Positions 26,306-34,785 are shown, numbered from the stretch's first letter. The stretch: 64,000 bases of DNA from Sideroxyarcus sp045866275 (GCA_045866275.1 BAAFRX010000002.1:62001-126000), one strand, 5' to 3'. Numbers and translations are program-made. Notes: generated by a model not told the origin, from the sequence alone.

Positions 26306-27736
26306 TTACCGGTTGGGACCGTAGAATTTGCTCGTATATTCGGCAAACACGTTGGGATCTTCGGCACTTTCGACGCGGAACTGGATCGGCACCACGTCCT
26401 TGGTGATGCTCTTGGCCGGTGCCTTGACGAAAATGGTAAAGGAAGTGCCCCTGCCGTGATGCGTGATGGGCTGGTTCTCCGCGCCGATGATGAGCTGGCC
26501 CGCGACGCCGCCTTCAGCGCTTACTTTGACATGCAGGTCATGATCGGTCTTGTTGAGTACCTTGAAATCGTATTTGTTCTGCACCGAGCCGTCACTCATT
26601 TGCACGAACAGCGGTTGCCGCTCATGCACGACTTTCAGTGTCATCGCACCCATATGTGTCAGCCCCCACACGATGCCGCCCAAGGCCAGCAGGATGATTG
26701 CGATATAAACCAGTGTGCGCGGATGCTGATACATCTCTTTTTTGGGCTTGCCCGATAGTTCATCCAGCGAAGCGTAACGAATCAACCCGCGCGGCTTGCC
26801 GATCTTGTCCATGACCACGTCGCAGGCATCGATGCACAAGCCGCAAGTGATGCAACCCAGTTGCTGCCCGTTACGAATGTCCACTCCGGTCGGGCATACC
26901 TGCACGCACTGGAAACAATCGATGCAATCGCCTTGAGGCGCCACAACCTCACCGCCGCGGCGGATCTTGCCGCGCGGCTCGCCGCGCGTGTAATCGTAGG
27001 TCGGCAGGATGGTTTGCGTATCGGTCATCACCCCCTGGATGCGGGCGTAGGGACACAACCAGAAACAGACCTGTTCGCGCATGAATCCGGCCAGGATATA
27101 AGTGCCCAGGAAGAACATAAGCAACACAACCCAGCCGACCAGCGGCAGTTGCAAATGCAGCAACTGGTTCCAGTAATCGAACGCATCCACAAACCAGATC
27201 GAGAAACTGATGCCGGTCAGCACGGCGATCAGCATCCAGATCAGGTGCTTCAACACTTTTTTCTTGAGTTTGTCGAAACTCCAGGGCGCTTCATCCAGTT
27301 TGCGGCGGGCGGTCGGGTTACCCTCGATCCTGTTCTCCAGCCAGGTGAACCAGTCGGTCCAGGCCGTCTGGAAACAGAAGTAGCCGCACCAGACGCGCGA
27401 TGCCACCGAAGTTGCGGCGAACAGGGTCATCGCGGCCACCAGCAAGACCAGCGACAGCATCCAGATGTCCTGCGGCAGGACGGTCAGGTTAAAAAAATGG
27501 AACTGCCGGTGTTCGATGTCAAACAGGATTGCCTGCTTGTCATTCCACCGCAGATAGGGCAGAAAAAAGAAAGGCAGCCACAGCGCCAACTGTGCGCGGT
27601 CCTTGAAGGTACGGAAAAACCCGGGCATGCGCTTGGCGTGGATCGTCTGTCCGCCGGTATTGACGGTCCAGGTTTCGAATTCGTGGTAGAGGGTGGTAAC
27701 TTCACCCATCTCTTTTTTTTCGCTTTGCTGATTCAT
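26306..27736 (-). CDS. ccoG: cbb3 oxidase accessory ferredoxin-like membrane protein CcoG
   Basis: A 476-residue membrane protein with about five helices, two [4Fe-4S] motifs and a C-terminal immunoglobulin-like domain. The cluster region reads CIDCFQCVQVCPTGVDIR then CITCGLCIDACD. CcoG is thought to reduce Cu(II) before delivery to the oxidase. The ATG at 27736, directly after GGGGGGAGCAGG, is the likely start; upstream codons to 27949 are not part of the family. A terminator-like hairpin about 105 nt upstream separates it from ccoNOQP, so it may have its own promoter. Confidence 0.94.
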   Translation of the reverse strand: MNQQSEKKEMGEVTTLYHEFETWTVNTGGQTIHAKRMPGFFRTFKDRAQLALWLPFFFLPYLRWNDKQAILFDIEHRQFHFFNLTVLPQDIWMLSLVLLVAAMTLFAATSVASRVWCGYFCFQTAWTDWFTWLENRIEGNPTARRKLDEAPWSFDKLKKKVLKHLIWMLIAVLTGISFSIWFVDAFDYWNQLLHLQLPLVGWVVLLMFFLGTYILAGFMREQVCFWLCPYARIQGVMTDTQTILPTYDYTRGEPRGKIRRGGEVVAPQGDCIDCFQCVQVCPTGVDIRNGQQLGCITCGLCIDACDVVMDKIGKPRGLIRYASLDELSGKPKKEMYQHPRTLVYIAIILLALGGIVWGLTHMGAMTLKVVHERQPLFVQMSDGSVQNKYDFKVLNKTDHDLHVKVSAEGGVAGQLIIGAENQPITHHGRGTSFTIFVKAPAKSITKDVVPIQFRVESAEDPNVFAEYTSKFYGPNR

Positions 27737-27840
27737 CCTGCTCCCCCCATTGAACGCTGACTGTCGTTGCTTGAACTCTTCGACCGCCGAAGTTGTAATT
27801 CTAGCGCCTCGTAATGCGTTCTTCCGTGATTTTATGCACA

Positions 27841-27872
27841 AAAGAAAAGGAGGAGAGCAACGCTCCCCTCCC
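27841..27872 (-). terminator. Rho-independent terminator after ccoNOQP and the small ORF
   Basis: On the minus strand a G/C stem (arms 27862-27871 and 27849-27858, one A-C mismatch, 3-nt loop) is followed by TTTTCTTTTG. It lies 19 nt past the stop of the 42-residue ORF and before ccoG, which suggests a structural-gene transcript that ends here in full or in part. Confidence 0.7.
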
Positions 27873-27890
27873 CTCGAACATACTTGCCGC

Positions 27891-28019
27891 TTATTTCTTG
27901 TCTTTATCCTTGGTTGCGTTACGGAAGGCCATGAACAGCAGCCACGCAATTACCAGGAACGCACCCACGACGCAGATGATCACGCCCCACAGCACCATAT
28001 CATTATTCAAACTGTTCAT
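27891..28019 (-). CDS. 42-residue single-helix protein in the cbb3 operon, not assigned
   Basis: A short frame, ATG at 28017-28019 preceded by AAGGAGAACAAAG and ending TAA at 27891. The protein starts MNSLNNDMVLWGVIICVVGA, forms one membrane helix to about residue 32 (LVIAWLLFMAF) and ends in a basic tail RNATKDKDKK. It lies 66 nt after ccoP and before a terminator, so it belongs to the ccoNOQP transcript. Size and position resemble CcoM, a one-helix subunit seen in a Pseudomonas cbb3 structure, but sequence identity is not evident. An accessory subunit or assembly factor of the oxidase is the best guess. Confidence 0.7.
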   Translation of the reverse strand: MNSLNNDMVLWGVIICVVGAFLVIAWLLFMAFRNATKDKDKK

Positions 28020-28085
28020 CTTTGTTCTCCTTGCCTGAATTAGAGACACTGCACGCGGCACAGTGCCGCGCGCAGACAGACTGAA

Positions 28086-28955
28086 TCAATTCGCTGCCTG
28101 GCCACCGCCAAACTTGTACACATACACGGCCAGCTTCTTGATCTGGGCATCGCTCAATTTTCCGGCAGCCTTGAAGGACGGCATCACGGCCACGCGGGTT
28201 TGCGGATCACCCGAGTTCACGCCGTATTTGATGGTCTTCTTGATACCTTCAACCGAGCTGTCGAAACGCCATACGCTGTCGGTCAGGTTGGCAGAACCCA
28301 TGGCCTGCATGCCTTTGCCGTCATCACCGTGGCAGCCGGTACATCCCTTCTCGGCGAACAGCGGGGTCGAGGTCGGCTTGCCCGCCGCAACGGCATTGGC
28401 CAGCGTGTCGATCTCGGCTTCGGACAGCATGTCCTTGTGTGCCAGCATCATGCCCTGACGCCCGCCCACGATGGTTTCGTGGATGGTGTCGATGGTGCCG
28501 CCATACAGCCAGTCATCGTCGTTCAGGATCGGCGCGAACAGCCCTTCCTTGTCATGCGTCCCCACCCCATTGGTTCCGTGGCACGCGGCGCAGTTGTCGC
28601 CGAACAGCACTTTACCGGAGCGCGTGACATATTCGGTCAGTTCGCTGTCGGCCAGAATGGCTGCCGGCGTCATGTCCTTCAGCTTGGCTTCATACTTGCC
28701 GCGCACTTCGTCCACGATGCTCTTGTCGGCTTCCATTTCAGCGATCGCCGTCCAGCCACCAATCCCTTTGAAGAAGGAACCGGTCGTGGAGAGCGGAACG
28801 GACGGATACCAGAGCCAGTACACCACCACCCAGATCGCGCTGACGGTCAGGCCCAGCATCCACCATTTCGGCGGCTGGTTGATAAAGTCGCCCAGATCGT
28901 CGTCCCAAACGTGCCCGGTAGTCGGCACGTCACCTGCATTGTGTTTGTCACTCAT
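28086..28955 (-). CDS. ccoP: cbb3 oxidase dihaem cytochrome c subunit CcoP
   Basis: A 289-residue dihaem subunit that carries electrons from cytochrome c to CcoO/CcoN. An N-terminal domain with WDDDLGDFINQPPKWW, typical of CcoP, precedes one membrane helix (about residues 33-50). Two c-type haem motifs follow, CAACH (near residue 128) and CTGCH (near 215), each with a later Met ligand region (QGMM, GKGMQAMG). The start is 3 nt after the ccoQ stop and the order is standard. Confidence 0.96.
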   Translation of the reverse strand: MSDKHNAGDVPTTGHVWDDDLGDFINQPPKWWMLGLTVSAIWVVVYWLWYPSVPLSTTGSFFKGIGGWTAIAEMEADKSIVDEVRGKYEAKLKDMTPAAILADSELTEYVTRSGKVLFGDNCAACHGTNGVGTHDKEGLFAPILNDDDWLYGGTIDTIHETIVGGRQGMMLAHKDMLSEAEIDTLANAVAAGKPTSTPLFAEKGCTGCHGDDGKGMQAMGSANLTDSVWRFDSSVEGIKKTIKYGVNSGDPQTRVAVMPSFKAAGKLSDAQIKKLAVYVYKFGGGQAAN

Positions 28956-28958
28956 TAT

Positions 28959-29159
28959 TTATCTCCCAATTTTAGGGTCATCGTCGTCCAGCGCCATGCG
29001 GCGCTGGGCCTCGAACTTTTCCTTGTTGGACGGCCGGAACACCATGACATAGGTGGCCACCATGCCCAGCGCCGCGACCAGCACGAAAAACACCCCGAGC
29101 CAGTCATTGAGCGTCATGGCCTGCACATCCATGCCAACGTATTCCAGCAGCTTAGTCAC
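28959..29159 (-). CDS. ccoQ: cbb3 oxidase small subunit CcoQ
   Basis: A 66-residue single-helix subunit (helix at about residues 20-42, WLGVFFVLVAALGMVATYVMVF) that stabilises the oxidase complex. FRPSNKEKFEAQRRMALDDDD is the usual cytosolic tail. The GTG at 29159 overlaps ccoO by 8 nt; an internal ATG at 29132 is a weaker alternative. It sits between ccoO and ccoP as in most operons. Confidence 0.88.
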   Translation of the reverse strand: MTKLLEYVGMDVQAMTLNDWLGVFFVLVAALGMVATYVMVFRPSNKEKFEAQRRMALDDDDPKIGR

Positions 29160-29952
29160 GGTAGTTCACGCCTTCCTCGAACTTGACATGATTGCCCAGT
29201 CCTTGCAGGTAAGTGATCAACGCGTCCATATCGCTCTTGCCTTCCAGCTCGGCCGCCGCACCGGCGATGTACGCGTCGGTATAGATCGTCTTCGGCACCG
29301 GGTTGAACGGCATCATGGTCATGACCTTCAGCGTCTGCACGGTCTTTTCCACGTTGACCGGCTTTTGCTCCAGCCAGAAGAAGTTCGGCATGACGGATTC
29401 GGGCACCACGTCGCGCGGATAGCGCAGGTGGCGGCGATGCCATTCATCCGAATACTTGCCGCCGACACGCGCCAGATCGGGACCGGTACGCTTTGAACCC
29501 CATTGGTAGGTGTGGTCGTACATCGACTCTTCCGCGATGGAGTAGTGACCGTAGCGATCCTTCTCGTCCCGGAACGGGCGGATCATCTGCGAGTGGCAGA
29601 GGAAGCAGCCTTCGCGGATGAATACGGCACGACCGGCAGTTTCCAGCGCGGTGTAAGGACGAACGCCATCACCCGGCTGCCAGTCCGCCAGGGTCTTGTG
29701 TGCCGAAGTGGCCGGATTCCAGATGATCTTGTCCATCGGGATGACATTGCCCTGCAGATCCTTGTGCTGCGTGTTGTTGCAGGTAGGATCGTTCTGGCAC
29801 ATCGCCGTGTTCGGCAGATAGAACAGCGGCACGATTTCGACGATACCGCCGATCGCCACCGCGATCGCGGTCAGGACAAACAGCAGCAGGGTGCTGCGTT
29901 CCGTCTTGTCCTGCAACTTGGTCGAATAGAGTTTGTCGTGATGATCTGACAT
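29152..29952 (-). CDS. ccoO: cbb3 oxidase monohaem cytochrome c subunit CcoO
   Basis: A membrane-anchored monohaem cytochrome c subunit of 266 residues. One N-terminal helix (TLLLFVLTAIAVAIGGIVEIVPLF) precedes the haem-binding CFLCHSQMIRPF and further conserved stretches YGHYSIAEESMYDHTYQWGSKRTGPDLARVGGKY and WHRRHLRYPRDVVPESVMP. The ATG at 29952 has AGGGGAG eight bases upstream, so it is preferred to GTG at 29961, which lies inside that site. The gene is 14 nt after ccoN. Confidence 0.96.
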   Translation of the reverse strand: MSDHHDKLYSTKLQDKTERSTLLLFVLTAIAVAIGGIVEIVPLFYLPNTAMCQNDPTCNNTQHKDLQGNVIPMDKIIWNPATSAHKTLADWQPGDGVRPYTALETAGRAVFIREGCFLCHSQMIRPFRDEKDRYGHYSIAEESMYDHTYQWGSKRTGPDLARVGGKYSDEWHRRHLRYPRDVVPESVMPNFFWLEQKPVNVEKTVQTLKVMTMMPFNPVPKTIYTDAYIAGAAAELEGKSDMDALITYLQGLGNHVKFEEGVNYRD

Positions 29953-29966
29953 GTTATTCACTCCCC

Positions 29967-31400
29967 TTATGCATTAGCCGCGACTGCGTTCGAGCTGCGC
30001 AGCGCGCTGGCAGTACGAACGGTCATCACGGTGTTGTAGAGACAGACCCAGGCACCCAGATTGAAGATCGCGCCGCCGATCGCACGCATCGCATAGTACG
30101 GATGCATCGCGGAAACCGATTCAACAAAGGTGTAGGTCAGGGTGCCGAACTCGTCATAGTCGCGCCACATCAGGCCCTGCATGATGCCGGAGACCCACAT
30201 CGCCACGACATAAACCACGGTGCCGATGGTGGCCAGCCAGAAGTGCACGTTCACCAGACCCTCGGAGTACATCTTCTCCACGCCCCACAGTTTTTTGACC
30301 ATGTGGTACATCGCGCCGAAGGAAACCATGGCCATCCAGCCCAACGCGCCGGAGTGCACGTGACCCACTGTCCAGTCGGTGTAGTGCGACAAAGCATTCA
30401 CGGTCTTGATCGACATCACCGGGCCTTCGAAGGTGGACATCGCGTAGAACGCGAGGGACACCACCAGAAAGCGCAGGACATAATCGGTCCGCAGCTTGTC
30501 CCAAGCCCCGGACAAGGTCATCATGCCGTTCATTGCACCGCCCCATGACGGGATGATCATCGCCAGCGAAATCGCAGCGCCCAGCGAACCGGTCCAGTCA
30601 GGCAAAGCGGTGTATTGCAGGTGGTGCGCGCCGAGCCAGACGTAACCGAACGTCAGCGCCCAGAAGTGCAGCACGGACAAACGGTAGGAGAACACCGGAC
30701 GCTGTGCCTGTTTCGGCACGAAGTAATACATGATGCCGAGGAAGCCTGCGGTCAGGTAGAAGCCCACCGCGTTATGTCCCCACCACCATTGCACCATGGC
30801 ATCCTGCACGCCGGAGAAGATGGAATAGGAAGTCGCCCAATCCACCGGAATGGCCAGGCTGTTCACCACATGCAGGTAGGTGATCATGATGATCATGCCC
30901 ATGGTGAACCAGTTCGACACGTAGATGTGCGAGGTCTTGCGGATGCCGATGGTCATGATGTAGTTGAAGCCGTACATCAGCCACACCACCGCAATCGCGA
31001 TATCCACCCACCAGGGCAATTCGGCGTATTCCTTGCCTTGAGACAGGCCCAGCGGCAGGGTAATGACGGCGGAAACGATGATCAGGTTCCAGCCGATGAA
31101 GGTTGCCCAGGCGAGACCGTTGCTCCACAGCTTGGTCGCACCCGTGCGTTGCACGATGTAGTAACCGGTTCCAAACAGCACGGAACCGCCAAATGCGAAG
31201 ATCACCGCATTGGTGTGCAGCGGACGCAGACGACCGAAGGTGATTTCGGCAATGTCAAAGTTCAAGAACGGCCACGCCAGTTCCGATGCCACATACACAC
31301 CGATCAGTGTACCCACCACTGCATAGATGGCGGCGGCGATGGTGAACCAGCGCACAACCTCCATATCGTACTTTACTGCTGTCGCTTGATTAGCTTCCAC
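29967..31400 (-). CDS. ccoN: cbb3 oxidase catalytic subunit CcoN
   Basis: The haem-copper oxidase subunit I of the C family, 477 residues with 12 membrane helices. It reduces oxygen at a haem b3-CuB site and pumps protons, with high oxygen affinity. Key His residues lie in RPLHTNAVIF, WWWGHNAVGFYLT and VWLGAHHLQYTALPDW, and DWTVGHVHSGALGW holds the haem ligand pair. The GTG start at 31400 has GGAG upstream. The roughly 200-nt leader starts at an FNR-controlled promoter, so the operon should be induced at low oxygen. Two helices more than subunit I of the aa3 type are not expected or seen. Confidence 0.97.
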   Translation of the reverse strand: MEANQATAVKYDMEVVRWFTIAAAIYAVVGTLIGVYVASELAWPFLNFDIAEITFGRLRPLHTNAVIFAFGGSVLFGTGYYIVQRTGATKLWSNGLAWATFIGWNLIIVSAVITLPLGLSQGKEYAELPWWVDIAIAVVWLMYGFNYIMTIGIRKTSHIYVSNWFTMGMIIMITYLHVVNSLAIPVDWATSYSIFSGVQDAMVQWWWGHNAVGFYLTAGFLGIMYYFVPKQAQRPVFSYRLSVLHFWALTFGYVWLGAHHLQYTALPDWTGSLGAAISLAMIIPSWGGAMNGMMTLSGAWDKLRTDYVLRFLVVSLAFYAMSTFEGPVMSIKTVNALSHYTDWTVGHVHSGALGWMAMVSFGAMYHMVKKLWGVEKMYSEGLVNVHFWLATIGTVVYVVAMWVSGIMQGLMWRDYDEFGTLTYTFVESVSAMHPYYAMRAIGGAIFNLGAWVCLYNTVMTVRTASALRSSNAVAANA

Positions 31401-31606
31401 AGTAGTCTCCTCCCCAGAGCGAAGTTAAAATCAATGCGCCGGTCACAACCAGGGAATCGGTCGTGTCAGGCGCACCCTATTTGCTACCCATTCCTAAAGC
31501 GCGGCAAATTGTCGCAGTGCGGCCGCGACAAGTAAAGCCTGAATTCGTTCCAATCGGCCCTATACCTTACTATTCCACTCGGAAAGAGTCCGTCAAAACG
31601 GTGGCG

Positions 31607-31612
31607 ATACTA
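31607..31612 (-). promoter_or_regulatory. Candidate -10 of the cco operon
   Basis: TAGTAT on the minus strand. A start near 31600 puts the palindrome centre at 31641.5 almost exactly at -41.5, the class II FNR position. This leaves a 200-nt untranslated leader in front of ccoN, in which no gene is seen. Confidence 0.5.
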
Positions 31613-31630
31613 GGAAATAAAGTCCGGCTT

Positions 31631-31652
31631 TAATTTGACCTAGGTCAAATTA
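31631..31652. promoter_or_regulatory. FNR-type site, 22-bp perfect palindrome upstream of ccoN
   Basis: Half-site TAATTTGACCT is followed directly by its exact complement. The core TTGAC-CTAG-GTCAA fits TTGAY-N4-RTCAA. Flanking CCGGC (31624-31628) and GCCGG (31653-31657) extend the symmetry to about 34 nt with a two-base bulge. This 295-nt gap (31401-31694) holds this site and the promoter but no gene. Confidence 0.8.
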
Positions 31653-31694
31653 GCCGGTTAGCGGGGGGAAAACTCAAGGTGCGGGATGAACGGG

Positions 31695-31768
31695 TGGAGC
31701 GGGTGAAGGGGATCGAACCCTCGTCACTTGCTTGGGAAGCAAGAGCTCTACCATTGAGCTACACCCGC
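31695..31768 (-). tRNA. tRNA-Gly (anticodon CCC)
   Basis: A 74-nt gene with the 3' CCA encoded. The acceptor stem pairs GCGGGTG with its complement CACCCGC, the D-arm contains GTAGCTCAATGGTAGAGC, the anticodon stem-loop is CTTGC-TTCCCAA-GCAAG giving anticodon CCC, and the T-arm is GAGGGTTCGATCCCCTT. It reads GGG glycine codons. A TAGAAT element at about 31790-31795 could be its -10. Confidence 0.95.
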
Positions 31769-31810
31769 TTGGTGTAAAATGCGGCGCGCATTCTAACACG
31801 GACAAACGAA

Positions 31811-32014
31811 TTGATAACGGTCAGCATCAACGGCGAGCCCCGCCAATTTCCGCAAGCCATCAGTGTTGCGGCGTTTATCGAGATGATGGGCTATGGCGGC
31901 AAGCGCATCGCCCTTGAACGCAATGGCGAGATCGTTCCGCGCAGCACCTTCGCCACGGCGCAACTGAACGATGGCGACAAACTCGAGATCGTGGTCGCGG
32001 TCGGCGGCGGTTAA
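31811..32014 (+). CDS. thiS: Sulfur carrier protein ThiS
   Basis: A 67-residue ubiquitin-fold protein whose C-terminal Gly-Gly (VVAVGGG) is adenylated and thiocarboxylated to give the sulfur for the thiazole ring of thiamine. MITVSINGEPRQFP and ALERNGEIVPRSTF are typical. It starts with TTG at 31811, with no strong ribosome site. It is 111 nt ahead of thiG. No TPP riboswitch is recognisable in the 40-nt gap after the tRNA gene. Confidence 0.93.
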   Translation: MITVSINGEPRQFPQAISVAAFIEMMGYGGKRIALERNGEIVPRSTFATAQLNDGDKLEIVVAVGGG

Positions 32015-32125
32015 CAATTCATCAATGTGGGCCGTGCTTCAGCTCGACATCTCGGATTACCCCGCCGGGTTTCTTGCCCCCACTTGGAGGAAACCTGGCC
32101 TACTAATAATTCAGGAAAATTGGAC

Positions 32126-32920
32126 ATGAATGACAAACTCATCATCGCAGGCAAAAGCTACTCCTCCCGACTGCTGGTCGGCACCGGCAAATATAAAGAC
32201 TTCGACGAAACGCGCGCCGCGCTGGATGCCAGCGGCGCGGAAATCGTCACGGTGGCGATCCGCCGCACCAATCTGGGCCAGAATCCGAATGAGCCCAGCC
32301 TGCTCGATTCTGTCCCCCCGTCCAGATTCACTTATCTGCCGAATACCGCGGGCTGCTACACCGCCGAGGACGCGGTGCGCACCCTGCGGTTGGCGCGTGA
32401 ACTGCTGGACGGACACAGCTTGGTAAAACTGGAAGTGCTGGGCGACCCGCAATCGCTCTATCCCAACGTGATCGAAACCCTCGCCGCCGCAAAAACCCTG
32501 GTAGCGGACGGTTTTCAGGTGATGGTCTATACCTCGGACGATCCCATCGTCGCCAAGCAACTGGAAGACATCGGCTGCGTCGCCATCATGCCGCTGGCCT
32601 CGCTGATCGGCTCCGGCATGGGCATCCTCAACCCGTGGAACCTGCAACTTGTCATGGAGCGTGTGAAAGTGCCGGTAATCGTCGATGCCGGCGTGGGCAC
32701 AGCTTCGGATGCCGCCATCGCCATGGAACTTGGCTGCGACGGCGTGCTGATGAATACCGCCATCGCCGGCGCGCAGAATCCGGTACTGATGGCTTCGGCC
32801 ATGAAGAAAGGCGTGGAAGCAGGACGCGAGGCCTTCCTTGCCGGACGCATGCCGAAGAAACTGTACAGCGCCAGCCCCAGTTCGCCGAGCACAGGGATCA
32901 TCGCCCCGACGCGCAGCTGA
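32126..32920 (+). CDS. thiG: Thiazole synthase ThiG
   Basis: A TIM-barrel enzyme of 264 residues that makes the thiazole phosphate of thiamine from deoxyxylulose phosphate, ThiS thiocarboxylate and dehydroglycine. SRLLVGTGKYKDF, EIVTVAIRRTNLGQN, the Lys in VKLEVLGD that forms the imine, PLASLIGSGMGI and VIVDAGVGTASDAA are diagnostic. The ATG at 32126 follows AGGA and fits the family length. Its stop overlaps the trmB start (TGATG). Confidence 0.96.
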   Translation: MNDKLIIAGKSYSSRLLVGTGKYKDFDETRAALDASGAEIVTVAIRRTNLGQNPNEPSLLDSVPPSRFTYLPNTAGCYTAEDAVRTLRLARELLDGHSLVKLEVLGDPQSLYPNVIETLAAAKTLVADGFQVMVYTSDDPIVAKQLEDIGCVAIMPLASLIGSGMGILNPWNLQLVMERVKVPVIVDAGVGTASDAAIAMELGCDGVLMNTAIAGAQNPVLMASAMKKGVEAGREAFLAGRMPKKLYSASPSSPSTGIIAPTRS

Positions 32921-33615
32921 TGAGCGAGGCAGAAGACTTCAGCCAGCGGCATATCCGCAGCTTCGTGCTGCGCGCTGGCCGCGTTTCGGTCGCGCAACAG
33001 CGCGCCATCGACACATGGTTGCCGCGCTACGGCATTCCTTATATTGCGCGTCCACTCGATCTTGACCTGACTTTCGGGCGCAGTGCGCCCAAGATCCTCG
33101 AGATCGGCTTCGGCATGGGCGACAGCACTGCTGCCATCGCCCAGGCTCATCCGGAAAATGACTATCTCGCGCTGGAGGTGCATACGCCGGGCGTGGGCAA
33201 TCTGCTCAAACTGATCGACGCGCAGCACATCACCAACATCCGCATCATCCAGCATGACGCGGTGGAAGTGCTACGCGACATGATCGCGGACAACTCACTG
33301 GACGGCGTGCACATCTTTTTCCCGGACCCGTGGCACAAGGCGCGCCACAACAAGCGCCGCCTGATCCAGTCGCCGTTCATCGCGAAGCTGGTACGGAAGC
33401 TCAAACCGGGCGGTTACATTCACGTCGCCACAGATTGGCAGGACTATGCCGAGCAGGTGCTGCGTGTATTGAGCGAAGAACCGCTGCTGGCGAACACCGC
33501 CGCCGATTACGCGCCTCGCCCCGACTACCGCCCGCTGACCAAGTTCGAACAGCGCGGCTTGCGACTGGGACACGGCGTGTGGGATCTAGTCTTCCGGCGC
33601 AAGAAAGATTTGTAG
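32920..33615 (+). CDS. trmB: tRNA (guanine(46)-N7)-methyltransferase TrmB
   Basis: A class I SAM methyltransferase of 231 residues that forms m7G46 in the tRNA variable loop. The SAM loop LEIGFGMGDSTAAIA, the VHTPGVGNLL segment, DGVHIFFPDPWHKARHNKRR with the catalytic Asp, and the C-terminal TKFEQRGLRLGHGVWDLVF define the family. It is coupled to thiG by a one-base overlap, and its last 30 nt overlap the converging hemW. Confidence 0.95.
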   Translation: MSEAEDFSQRHIRSFVLRAGRVSVAQQRAIDTWLPRYGIPYIARPLDLDLTFGRSAPKILEIGFGMGDSTAAIAQAHPENDYLALEVHTPGVGNLLKLIDAQHITNIRIIQHDAVEVLRDMIADNSLDGVHIFFPDPWHKARHNKRRLIQSPFIAKLVRKLKPGGYIHVATDWQDYAEQVLRVLSEEPLLANTAADYAPRPDYRPLTKFEQRGLRLGHGVWDLVFRRKKDL

Positions 33616-34785
33616 CAGATCGTTGAGGAAGCGCCGGCCCATCTCGGTCGGCGCGATGTGCCCAGATCCCCGCGACAGCAACCCTTTCCGTTCCGCCTCT
33701 TCCAGTTCGCGTCGGATCAGCAGCAGCGGAAGGCTGGTGCGTTCCTGAAACAACGCCTCGTCGAAGCCGCCGTTCAGACGCAGCGCATTCATCATGAAAT
33801 CGAACGCCAGATCGTCCTTGCCCAGTTGCTGTTCGCTCTGCACTGAAGCGCCTTTTGCGGCACGCTCCATGTAGGCCTGCGGCTGCTTGTAACGCGCCTG
33901 CCGGATGACCCGGTCGTGGAAGCTCAACTTGCTGTGCGCGCCCGCGCCGATGCCGAGATAATCGCCGAACTGCCAGTAGTTGAGATTGTGGCGCGATTGT
34001 CTTCCCTGCCGCGCAAAGGCGGAAGTCTCATAATGTTCATAGCCCTGCCCGTCCAGCAACGATTCGACGGCTTGCTGCATCTCGAAGCTCGCGTCATCGT
34101 CAGGCACTTGCGGCGGCTGGCGGGCGAACAGCGTATTCGGCTCCAGCGTCAGATGGTAACAGGACAGGTGCTGCGGTTTGAATTGCAGCGCGGTCTGCAC
34201 ATCCCGCACCGCCTGCTCCAGCGTCTGCTGCGGCAACGCATACATCAGATCGAGATTGACGTTATCGAAGTGCCGCTGCGCGATAGCAATGGCGCGCCTG
34301 GCTTCGTCAGCCGTATGGATGCGCCCCAGCGCTCGCAAGTGCGCATCGTTGAAGCTCTGGATGCCCAGCGACAGCCGGTTCACGCCTGCCTCACGGAATG
34401 CGGCGAACTTGTCCGCCTCGACCGTGCCGGGATTGGCCTCCAGCGTGATCTCGGCATTGTGTTCAAGCGGCAGCAGCATGCGCACCTGGCGCAGGACTTC
34501 CGTGATGCCGTCGCCGCTCAGCAGGCTGGGCGTACCGCCGCCAAAAAACACCGAATGGATTTTGCGGCCCCATATTTGCGGCAGCGACAGTTCGAGATCG
34601 CGCGCCAGAGCATCAATATATTCGTGCTCGGGCAATGTGCCGCGCGCTTCGTGCGAATTGAAGTCGCAATACGGACATTTGCGCACGCACCAGGGTATAT
34701 GGATATAGAGGGCAAGCGGCGGCGGCGCCCGGAAAGCAACTGCCTGCTGATGCAGGCCAACAGGATGAAGCGGGTGAGTGGTCAT
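33586..34785 (-). CDS. hemW: HemW, radical-SAM haem chaperone
   Basis: A radical-SAM protein of 399 residues related to HemN. Known HemW proteins bind haem and pass it to respiratory enzymes and do not oxidise coproporphyrinogen. YIHIPWCVRKCPYCDFNSHE has CxxxCxxC but lacks the fourth cysteine of HemN, VFFGGGTPSLL and ITLEANPGTVE follow. The ATG at 34785 overlaps the rdgB stop (ATGA). It is the last gene of rph-rdgB-hemW. Confidence 0.93.
   Translation of the reverse strand: MTTHPLHPVGLHQQAVAFRAPPPLALYIHIPWCVRKCPYCDFNSHEARGTLPEHEYIDALARDLELSLPQIWGRKIHSVFFGGGTPSLLSGDGITEVLRQVRMLLPLEHNAEITLEANPGTVEADKFAAFREAGVNRLSLGIQSFNDAHLRALGRIHTADEARRAIAIAQRHFDNVNLDLMYALPQQTLEQAVRDVQTALQFKPQHLSCYHLTLEPNTLFARQPPQVPDDDASFEMQQAVESLLDGQGYEHYETSAFARQGRQSRHNLNYWQFGDYLGIGAGAHSKLSFHDRVIRQARYKQPQAYMERAAKGASVQSEQQLGKDDLAFDFMMNALRLNGGFDEALFQERTSLPLLLIRRELEEAERKGLLSRGSGHIAPTEMGRRFLNDLLQIFLAPED

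Noticed and set aside
26306..27949. Longer ccoG start at 27949
   Set aside because: The extra 71 residues are Arg/Cys/Ser-rich, cross a terminator hairpin and have no match to the family; ATG 27736 has a clear ribosome site.
31769..31810. TPP riboswitch in front of thiS
   Set aside because: Only about 40 nt separate the tRNA gene from thiS and no TPP-aptamer motif (CTGAGA, GGATAATGCC type) is seen there or before thiG.
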